Assembly: GCA_900751035.1 (NCBI GenBank)
Contig: CAADSF010000173.1
Location: 1-8,211 of the forward strand
Origin: an uncultured Oscillospiraceae bacterium
GTDB taxonomy: Bacteria; Bacillota; Clostridia; Oscillospirales; Oscillospiraceae
Direction: 5' to 3'
Length of the DNA: 8,211 bases
A program made the position numbers and the translations under genes. A model generated the notes under the pieces. The model was not told where the DNA came from. It did not search any database and saw only the letters and a program-made list of their open reading frames with translations. Numbering within the stretch: position 1 is the first letter of the stretch; the number at the start of each line of letters is the position of its first letter. Below, one piece after another: positions 1-5,168 of the stretch.

Positions 1-386
1 AGGGTCTTGTCATCGACAAGGGCATCACGATGGCGGACCTCAAGGGCACGCTCGAAACGCTCATCAAGGCCATGTACGGGCAGGATTCCGTCGTCCGCTT
101 CCGCCCGCACCACTTCCCGTTCACAGAACCCAGCTGCGAGGTCGACGTGCAGTGCTTCAACTGCCGCGGCAAGGGCTGCTCAACCTGCAAGGGCGAGGGT
201 TGGATTGAGCTGCTGGGCGCCGGTATGGTACACCCGAAGGTGCTCGCGGGCTGTGATATTGACCCGGAAATTTACTCCGGCTTCGCCTTCGGCATCGGCC
301 TTGAGCGCATGGCCATGCGCCGGTTCAAGATCAGCGATATGCGCATGATCTTCGAAAACGACATCCGCTTCCTGTCTCAGTTCTAA
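1..386 (+). CDS. pheS: Phenylalanyl-tRNA synthetase alpha subunit, 3' end (5' truncated by window)
   Basis: C-terminal 127 codons of the catalytic alpha subunit of phenylalanyl-tRNA synthetase, a cytoplasmic class II enzyme that charges tRNA-Phe as an alpha2-beta2 tetramer with PheT. The reading frame is open from base 3 and runs off the left edge; it ends at TAA 384-386. Visible family signatures are VRFRPHHFPFTEPS, WIELLGAGMVHPKVL and the class II motif 3 region GFAFGIGLERMAM, then the usual C-terminus NDIRFLSQF. Between them lies CFNC-x4-CSTC (153-188), a double CxxC insert that I recall from other Firmicutes PheS and that could bind zinc. The AAGGAGGG ribosome binding site of pheT overlaps the stop codon, so the two genes form one operon. 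Any T-box leader would lie upstream of the window. Identification is firm. Confidence 0.97.
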   Translation, partial: GLVIDKGITMADLKGTLETLIKAMYGQDSVVRFRPHHFPFTEPSCEVDVQCFNCRGKGCSTCKGEGWIELLGAGMVHPKVLAGCDIDPEIYSGFAFGIGLERMAMRRFKISDMRMIFENDIRFLSQF

Positions 387-392
387 GGAGGG
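385..392 (+). promoter_or_regulatory. pheT Shine-Dalgarno site overlapping the pheS stop
   Basis: AAGGAGGG lies 6 nt before the pheT ATG and shares two bases with the pheS TAA. This near-perfect site fixes the pheT start and suggests translational coupling, which would help keep the alpha and beta subunits stoichiometric. Confidence 0.85.
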
Positions 393-398
393 TACGAC

Positions 399-2783
399 AT
401 GAATATTTCGAGAAAATGGCTCCGTGAATTCGTTGACATCACGGCTACAGATAAAGAATACGACTCCGTCATGACCCTCGCCGGTCAGAAGGTCGAGACG
501 ACCGAGCGGATGGACGCGGAAATTAAAAATGTCGTTGTCGGCAAGGTTCTGTCGATGAAGAAGCATGAAAATTCCGACCATATGTGGGTCTGCATGGTCG
601 ACTGCGGCTCCGGCGAGCCGGTGCAGATCGTGACCGGTGCGCAGAATGTCCACGAGGGCGATCTGGTTCCGGTCGCGCAGCACAATTCGTACCTGCCCGG
701 CGGCATTCACATCACGAAGGGCAAGCTGCGCGGCGTGGAATCCTGCGGTATGTTGTGCTCGTATAAAGAACTCGGCCTGACCGAGCATGACTGCCCGGAG
801 GCGTATGCCGACGGCATCTGGATTCTGAACGACGAGGGCTGTGAGGTCGGCGAGGACATGAACGTCGTCATCGGCAACGATGATTCCATCGTCGAATTCG
901 AGATCACGAACAACCGTCCGGACTGCTACTCTCTCATCGGCCTTGCCCGTGAGACGGCTGCCGCGTTCAATGTGCCGATGAAGCACCATGAGCCGGTCGT
1001 CAAGGGCGGTGCGGAGGGCAATCTCTGCGACCTGCTCGACGTTGACGTGCAGGCGGACGATCTGTGCCCGCGCTACACGGCCCGTATGGTGCGCAATGTC
1101 AAGATCGCGCCCAGCCCCAAGTGGATGCGGCAGCGCCTGCGCTCGGCGGGCATCCGTCCAATCAACAATATCGTCGATATCACGAACTACGTCATGGTTG
1201 AATACGGCCAGCCGATGCACGCGTTTGACTACCGCTATGTCAAGGGCGGCAGGATCGTCGTCCGCCGTGCGGGCGAGGACAAGACGCTCACGACGCTGGA
1301 CGGCAATGTGCGTGCGCTTCAGCCGGATATGCTCGTCATCGCCGACGAGACGAAGCCGGTCGGCCTCGCGGGCGTCATGGGCGGCGAAAACAGCGAGATC
1401 GCAGCGGATACGGTCGACGTGGTCTTCGAATCTGCCAACTTCCTCGGCGCCTCCATCCGCAAGACGGCGCTGGCGCTCGGTATGCGCACGGACGCGTCCG
1501 CGAAGTTTGAAAAGGATATTGACCCGATGCTGACCGTCCCCGCCGTCAACCGCGCGTGCGAGCTGGTCGAGCTGCTTGGTGCGGGCGAGGTCATGGACGG
1601 CATGATCGACGTGCTGAACTATGTTCCGCAGCCCGTCACGGTCAAGCTGGAGCCGGAGCGCATCAACGCCCTGCTCGGCACGGATATCTCCGAGGCCGAC
1701 ATGATCGAGTATCTGCGCCGCGAAGAGGTTCCCGTCGTGGACGGCATGATTCAGGTCCCGTCGTGGCGGCCCGATCTGCGCGTGATGGCCGATATCGCGG
1801 AGGAAGTCGCCCGGTACTACGGCTACAACAACATTGAAACCACGCTCATGCGCGGCGCGACTACCATGGGCGGCTATTCCGACGAGCAGAAACTGGAAAA
1901 CGCCGCCGGTGCAGCGGCAAGAGCGCTGGGCTACAGCGAGATCATCACGTATTCCTTCGTCTCGCCGTCCTCGTTTGACGCCATCCGCATCCCGGCGGAC
2001 AGCCCGCTTCGCAAGACGGTCAAGCTCGTCAATCCGCTCGGCGAGGATACGTCCATCATGCGCACGGTCATTCTGCCCAGTATGCTGGATATCCTCTCCC
2101 GCAACTATGCGTTCAAGAACAAGGGTGTCAAGCTCTATGAGATCGGCAAAATCTATCTGCCGGTCGAGGGCCAGAAGCTGCCCGACGAGCCGAAGCGCAT
2201 GATCTTCGGCACGTATGGCGAGCACGAGAATTTCTTTACGCTCAAGGGCGAGATCGACGCGCTGCTCGACCAGCTGAACGTGCATCCGGCCACGTATGTC
2301 GCCGACACGAAGAATCCGAGCTATCATCCGGGCCGCTGCGCCGATATTATCATCGACGGCAAAAAACTCGGCGTGATCGGCCAGATCCATCCGCTGGTCG
2401 CCGAGGGCTACGGCATCGGCGGCGAGGTCTACGTCGCGGAGCTGGACTTCACCGGTCTGCAGGCCGTTCTCGCGCCGGAGCGCGTGTTCCACAGCCTGCC
2501 CAAGTTCCCGACCGTCAGCCGCGATCTGGCGCTGGTCTGCGAGGAATCGATGACCGTCGGCATGCTCGAAGCCTGCATCAAAAAGGCAGGCGGCAAGCTG
2601 CTGCGCTCCATCCAGCTGTTTGATATCTACCGCGGCCCCGGCATTGCGCCGGGCAAGAAGAGCGTCGCGTTCAGCCTTGAGCTGCGCGCGGACGACCGCA
2701 CGCTCACCGACGAGGACACCACCGGCGTCACGAACGCCGTTCTGGAAAAGCTCAAAAACGACCTCGGCGTGACGCTGCGATAA
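399..2783 (+). CDS. pheT: Phenylalanyl-tRNA synthetase beta subunit
   Basis: Complete 794-residue beta subunit, normal bacterial length. It supports tRNA binding and hydrolyses misacylated Tyr-tRNA-Phe. Domains in order: N-terminal B1 (1-40, MNISRKWLREFVD); the OB-fold tRNA-binding B2 domain (about 44-150, with VVVGKV, IVTGAQNV, LPGG, KLRGVES-GMLCS); the B3/B4 editing domain (about 205-400, with INNIVDITNYVMVEYGQPMHAFD and GLAGVMGGENSEI); the B5 domain (about 413-480, PSWRPDLRVMADIAEEVARYYGY); a catalytic-like core (about 495-690, VNPLGEDTSIMRTVILPSML); and the FDX-ACB anticodon-binding domain (about 698-794, FPTVSRDLAL, GKKSVAFSLELR, ending VTLR). The ATG at 399 has a strong ribosome binding site. 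It is the second gene of the pheS-pheT operon and is followed by two hairpins. No truncation or frameshift is apparent. The gene uses no TTA, CTA or TCA codon, which leaves a long, meaningless open frame on the opposite strand. Confidence 0.98.
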   Translation: MNISRKWLREFVDITATDKEYDSVMTLAGQKVETTERMDAEIKNVVVGKVLSMKKHENSDHMWVCMVDCGSGEPVQIVTGAQNVHEGDLVPVAQHNSYLPGGIHITKGKLRGVESCGMLCSYKELGLTEHDCPEAYADGIWILNDEGCEVGEDMNVVIGNDDSIVEFEITNNRPDCYSLIGLARETAAAFNVPMKHHEPVVKGGAEGNLCDLLDVDVQADDLCPRYTARMVRNVKIAPSPKWMRQRLRSAGIRPINNIVDITNYVMVEYGQPMHAFDYRYVKGGRIVVRRAGEDKTLTTLDGNVRALQPDMLVIADETKPVGLAGVMGGENSEIAADTVDVVFESANFLGASIRKTALALGMRTDASAKFEKDIDPMLTVPAVNRACELVELLGAGEVMDGMIDVLNYVPQPVTVKLEPERINALLGTDISEADMIEYLRREEVPVVDGMIQVPSWRPDLRVMADIAEEVARYYGYNNIETTLMRGATTMGGYSDEQKLENAAGAAARALGYSEIITYSFVSPSSFDAIRIPADSPLRKTVKLVNPLGEDTSIMRTVILPSMLDILSRNYAFKNKGVKLYEIGKIYLPVEGQKLPDEPKRMIFGTYGEHENFFTLKGEIDALLDQLNVHPATYVADTKNPSYHPGRCADIIIDGKKLGVIGQIHPLVAEGYGIGGEVYVAELDFTGLQAVLAPERVFHSLPKFPTVSRDLALVCEESMTVGMLEACIKKAGGKLLRSIQLFDIYRGPGIAPGKKSVAFSLELRADDRTLTDEDTTGVTNAVLEKLKNDLGVTLR

Positions 2784-2791
2784 CCGTATAA

Positions 2792-2828
2792 AGAACTGCC
2801 GCCTCCCAGTGCAGGGGGCGGCAGTTCT
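2792..2828. terminator. Strong hairpin just after pheT
   Basis: A 15-bp stem, 2792-2806 pairing with 2814-2828, is perfect except for one G-U pair (2804/2816) and closes a 7-nt loop CAGTGCA. It starts 8 nt after the pheT stop. The following + strand bases (ATTCAATG) are a poor U tract; on the minus strand the stem is followed by TTATA. It is probably a 3' stabilising or first-stage termination hairpin for pheST, backed up by the better terminator at 2857-2900. Confidence 0.7.
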
Positions 2829-2856
2829 ATTCAATGATGTACCGGCGCAGGAGCGC

Positions 2857-2900
2857 AAAAGCCGCCCCTTATCATGCGGCATGACAAGGGGCGGCTTTTT
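2857..2900. terminator. Bidirectional intrinsic terminator between pheT and gatD
   Basis: A perfect 14-bp stem, AAAAGCCGCCCCTT (2857-2870) with AAGGGGCGGCTTTT (2886-2899), is followed on the + strand by T2896-T2900. On the minus strand the stem ends in TTTT, so it works in both directions. Inside its 15-nt loop sits a second small hairpin, TCATG/CATGA around CGG (2872-2884), that nearly stacks on the main stem. It lies 73 nt past pheT and 8 nt past gatD, which are convergent, so it should terminate both operons. Confidence 0.88.
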
Positions 2901-2907
2901 GGCGTCC

Positions 2908-3636
2908 TTATTTCCTGCTCAGCCGCGCTTCCATATAATTGTGTGCAGCGGTTTCAAATTCGTCTGCGAGGGGCGGAAGCTCCGCACTGCCGTATTTGCG
3001 CTCCAGCGCGGTCTTGAGAATCAGATCGGCCAGCTTTGGGTTCTTGGGCAGCAGACAGCCGTGGGAATAGGACGCGAACACGTTTTTGTAGCGTGCGCCC
3101 TCCGTTCCGTCCTCGCCATTGTTGCCGTAACCCGCAAGAATTTTGCCGAGCGGCTTCACGCCGGAGCCGAGATACGTCTTGCCGGAGTGGTTTTCAAAGC
3201 CGACGATCCTGCATCCGGCCTCATCGCACGTGAACATATAATTGCCGATCATGCGCTGCTCGGAGCCGACGGTGTAAAGATCCAGCGCACCGGTAAAGTC
3301 GCACTGCTTGCCGTCCCAGGTCTTATAATACTGGCCCAGCATCTGATATCCGCCGCAGATGGCGAGCACGGTCACGCCGTCCTCAATGGCGGCCTTGAGC
3401 TCGGCAGTCTTTTCGCCCTTCAGATCGTGCATCAGAATCTCCTGCTCAAAGTCCTGCCCGCCGCCGATAAAAATCAGGTCGCAGTCCTTCGCGGTGAAGT
3501 TTGCCCCGATGGGAACCGGGACGACATTTGCCTGCATCCCGCGCCATTCCAGCCGCTTCTGCATACAAAGCACGTTCCCGCGGTCGCCGTAGAGGTTCAG
3601 AACGTCGGGATATAAATGATAGATGTTCAGTTCCAT
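2908..3636 (-). CDS. gatD: Lipid II isoglutaminyl synthase, glutamine amidotransferase subunit GatD
   Basis: A 242-residue class I glutamine amidotransferase of the CobB/CobQ-like type. It hydrolyses glutamine and passes ammonia to MurT, which amidates the alpha-carboxyl of D-Glu in lipid II to D-isoglutamine at the inner membrane face. Seen here: N-terminal HLYPDVLNLYGDRGN, DLIFIGGGQDFEQ (53-65), the nucleophile elbow AICGGYQMLG with Cys94, Arg128 in SEQRMIGNY (I recall the equivalent Arg as a glutamine-binding residue in S. aureus GatD), and the catalytic His192 in SYSHGCLLPKNPKLAD. The length matches the family. The ATG at 3634-3636 is 3 nt after the murT stop, with GGGAG inside the end of murT as ribosome binding site, so murT and gatD are co-transcribed and probably coupled. 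The pairing with murT separates it from cobyric acid synthase relatives. Confidence is high. Confidence 0.95.
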   Translation of the reverse strand: MELNIYHLYPDVLNLYGDRGNVLCMQKRLEWRGMQANVVPVPIGANFTAKDCDLIFIGGGQDFEQEILMHDLKGEKTAELKAAIEDGVTVLAICGGYQMLGQYYKTWDGKQCDFTGALDLYTVGSEQRMIGNYMFTCDEAGCRIVGFENHSGKTYLGSGVKPLGKILAGYGNNGEDGTEGARYKNVFASYSHGCLLPKNPKLADLILKTALERKYGSAELPPLADEFETAAHNYMEARLSRK

Positions 3637-3639
3637 AGC

Positions 3640-5010
3640 TTACTCCCAGAATTGCTTGTAGCCATACGTTTTGCTGATCGTGCCGCGCAGAGCCAGCATG
3701 GCCGTGTACGTCGGCATGACGAAGACCGGCAGCTTGTGCGCCGTCGCCTGCTCCATGAGTGCGCCGTAGTCCTTCTGCACGTGCAGCTTTTCCTTCGGGA
3801 ACCCGGCGTAGAGGAAGCGCAGCGCCATATCCTCGGCCCGCGTGCCGGACAGATAGACCTCGCGGAGCGTATCGCCCATATCGGTCAGACGCTCAAAGGC
3901 CACGTCCCAGATCCAGCTGACGTCGCGGCCGTCCTGCGTCCGGTCGTTGAGGCTGGCGGCGAAGACGAACGGCTCGGTTCGCTGCGTCAGGAAGCTCAGC
4001 ACCTGGTTGCAGCCTGCCGGATTCTTGATGAGAATCATACGCACGTCCGTGCCATTGATCTCAAACTTTTCCATGCGCCCGAAGCCGCAGGCAAAGCGCG
4101 ACAGCGACTGCGCTGCCTTCGGAAGCTCCAGCCCCATGGCCTTGGCCGCCGCCATGGCCGCGCAGGCGTTATAAATATTGTATCCGCCCGGCAGATTGAC
4201 CGATGCGGGGATCTCCGTTTCTCCGTCGCGGAAGACGACCTCGGAGTGCTCCTCGTCGCTCAGAACGACCCTGCTGACGCAGATATCCGGCTTCGGACGG
4301 GCATAGCCGCAGCGCGGGCAGCGGTAGCCGCCCAGATGGCCGTAGGTCACAAAGTCGTATTCGTATTCGCTCTTGCACTTGATGCAGTACGGCGCGTCGG
4401 AAAGCTCCGAAACCTGCGTCTCATAGAGCGGCGTGCTGACGCCGTAGAAAATAACGGGGTTCGGCACGTCGTCATGGAGGCTGGTAATGAGCGAATCGTC
4501 CGCGTTCAGGCACAGAATGGCGTGCGGACTGTTCTGCGCACCGACGCGCAGCTTGCTGAGCATATGCGTGACCTCGCCGTAGCGGTCGAGCTGGTCGCGG
4601 AAGACGTTCGTGTAGACGATTACCTTCGCGTCGACGTACTTGCTGATGAATTCCAGCGCCGCCTCGTCCGCCTCGATGAGCGCGTGCGTGTATCTGCAGC
4701 GGCCCGTGAGCGTGGAATGGACGGCGAATTCGGCCGTGACGCCGGACAGGAGGTTCGCGCCGGATTTATTTGCAAAGTAAGAAATTCCAGCGTCCTGCCA
4801 CGACTGCTCAATCATGCGCGAGGTCGTGGTCTTGCCGTTGGTGCCCGTGACGATCACGGTCGTCACGTTCCTTGCAAGTTCACCCAGCAGATTCGGGCAG
4901 AGCTTGAGCGCTACGCGCCCGGGGAAATCCGTGCCGCCTCTGCCCAGCAGGCGGATCAGGGCCCGGCAGAGCTTGCAGGCAAGCACTGCGGTCATCACTC
5001 GTGATTTCAT
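3640..5010 (-). CDS. murT: Lipid II isoglutaminyl synthase, Mur ligase-like subunit MurT
   Basis: A 456-residue Mur ligase-like subunit that activates D-Glu of lipid II with ATP for amidation using ammonia from GatD. Domains: N-terminal segment with LLGRGGTDFPGRVALKL (21-37); the P-loop VTGTNGKTTTSR (54-65) and Mur central domain with LIEADEAALEF and YTNVFRDQLDRYGE; a four-Cys zinc ribbon, Cys209-x2-Cys212 and Cys231-x2-Cys234, typical of MurT; GGYNIYNACAAMAAA (275-289); and the C-terminal DUF1727 domain with FGRMEKFEINGTDVRMILIKNPAGCNQV. The acidic stretch NDRTQDGRDVSWIWD (355-369) is where the family supplies an Asp to complete the GatD Cys-His triad. The ATG at 5008-5010 is the only plausible start, because an in-frame TGA lies five codons upstream and the N-terminus aligns with the family. 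No Shine-Dalgarno is visible. A promoter is placed so close that the mRNA may be leaderless. gatD follows after 3 nt. Confidence 0.95.
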   Translation of the reverse strand: MKSRVMTAVLACKLCRALIRLLGRGGTDFPGRVALKLCPNLLGELARNVTTVIVTGTNGKTTTSRMIEQSWQDAGISYFANKSGANLLSGVTAEFAVHSTLTGRCRYTHALIEADEAALEFISKYVDAKVIVYTNVFRDQLDRYGEVTHMLSKLRVGAQNSPHAILCLNADDSLITSLHDDVPNPVIFYGVSTPLYETQVSELSDAPYCIKCKSEYEYDFVTYGHLGGYRCPRCGYARPKPDICVSRVVLSDEEHSEVVFRDGETEIPASVNLPGGYNIYNACAAMAAAKAMGLELPKAAQSLSRFACGFGRMEKFEINGTDVRMILIKNPAGCNQVLSFLTQRTEPFVFAASLNDRTQDGRDVSWIWDVAFERLTDMGDTLREVYLSGTRAEDMALRFLYAGFPKEKLHVQKDYGALMEQATAHKLPVFVMPTYTAMLALRGTISKTYGYKQFWE

Positions 5011-5016
5011 GTCACA

Positions 5017-5045
5017 CTTATATCATATTTTTCCGCAAAACTCAA
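5017..5045 (-). promoter_or_regulatory. Putative sigma-A promoter of murT-gatD
   Basis: Read on the minus strand: -35 TTGAGT (5040-5045), a 17-nt spacer, and -10 TATAAG (5017-5022) preceded by TGA, giving an extended -10 TGaTATAAG. This matches 4/6 and 5/6 of the sigma-A consensus at ideal spacing. The predicted transcription start, about 7 nt beyond the -10, falls on or within a base or two of the murT ATG. Confidence 0.65.
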
Positions 5046-5048
5046 CTG

Positions 5049-5065
5049 GTTACGAAAGATTTACA
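5049..5065 (-). promoter_or_regulatory. Candidate WalR-like binding dyad
   Basis: On the minus strand the sequence reads TGTAAA-TCTTT-CGTAAC. The WalR (YycF) consensus of low-GC Firmicutes is TGTWAH-N5-TGTWAH. The first half-site is perfect and the second has one mismatch (C for T at its first base). It sits between the two divergent -35 boxes, about 10 bp upstream of the -35 of the NlpC/P60 gene. WalR is known to control NlpC/P60-type wall hydrolases in Bacillus and Staphylococcus. The assignment is by motif only, in an AT-rich region, and could be chance. Confidence 0.3.
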
Positions 5066-5080
5066 AAATTGTGCTTGTAA
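5061..5080. repeat. Short inverted repeat (candidate operator) in the divergent promoter region
   Basis: TTACAA (5061-5066) and TTGTAA (5075-5080) form a perfect 6-bp inverted repeat around an 8-nt spacer. The right arm is exactly the -35 box of the + strand promoter, so a dimeric regulator bound here would block or adjust that promoter. Such a short AT-rich repeat can arise by chance, and it overlaps the WalR-like dyad in part. Confidence 0.3.
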
Positions 5081-5103
5081 TGGTTGTCATAATCTGATAT
5101 AAT
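5075..5103 (+). promoter_or_regulatory. Strong sigma-A promoter of the SLH-NlpC/P60 gene
   Basis: -35 TTGTAA (5075-5080), a 17-nt spacer, and a perfect -10 TATAAT (5098-5103) preceded by TGA (5095-5097), which makes an extended -10. The predicted start is near 5110 and leaves a 5' UTR of about 59 nt with a hairpin. The extended -10 core is nearly the same as that of the divergent murT promoter. Confidence 0.85.
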
Positions 5104-5128
5104 GCAGTCGAATTGTATCGAAAACGTA

Positions 5129-5148
5129 CCGTTCCGGTCCGGGAACGG
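5129..5148 (+). other. 5' UTR hairpin before the NlpC/P60 gene
   Basis: CCGTTCC (5129-5135) pairs perfectly with GGAACGG (5142-5148) around a 6-nt loop. The stem ends 4 nt before the AAGGAG ribosome binding site (5153-5158), which itself lies 10 nt before the ATG in an A-rich unpaired stretch. It does not cover the ribosome binding site, so a role in mRNA stability or in keeping the site open is more likely than a switch. Confidence 0.5.
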
Positions 5149-5168
5149 AAAAAAGGAGTCTGTAAACC

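Noticed and set aside
988..1533. Arg/Ser-rich + strand open frames inside pheT (also 1556-1837 and 1834-2202)
   Set aside because: Out-of-frame readings of GC-rich coding sequence, giving typical Arg/Ser/Ala-rich nonsense protein.
180..2882. A 900-codon open frame on the minus strand opposite pheS/pheT
   Set aside because: It is in exact codon register with pheT, so its stops would come only from sense TTA, CTA and TCA codons, which this GC-rich gene never uses. Its translation is Arg/Ala/Asp/His-rich with no family signature, while pheT is unmistakable.
2809..2907. Possible small gene or ncRNA between pheT and gatD
   Set aside because: The 124-nt gap is almost wholly taken up by the two hairpins; no start codon with a ribosome binding site leads to a complete short frame of note.
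3616..5004. A 462-codon + strand open frame opposite murT (and a 268-codon one at 2809-3615 opposite gatD)
   Set aside because: Same register effect: both mirror the real genes codon for codon and exist because TTA, CTA and TCA are avoided. There is no recognisable domain, and murT and gatD are certain.
5070..5090. A second WalR-like site on the + strand (TGTAAT at 5076 and TGTCAT at 5085)
   Set aside because: The half-site spacing is 3 nt rather than 5 and the second half departs from the consensus; it also overlaps the promoter -35 and can be explained by it.
5110..5168. Riboswitch or attenuator in the NlpC/P60 leader
   Set aside because: Only 59 nt long with one 7-bp hairpin, no conserved riboswitch core that I recognise and no terminator-like stem with a U tract.
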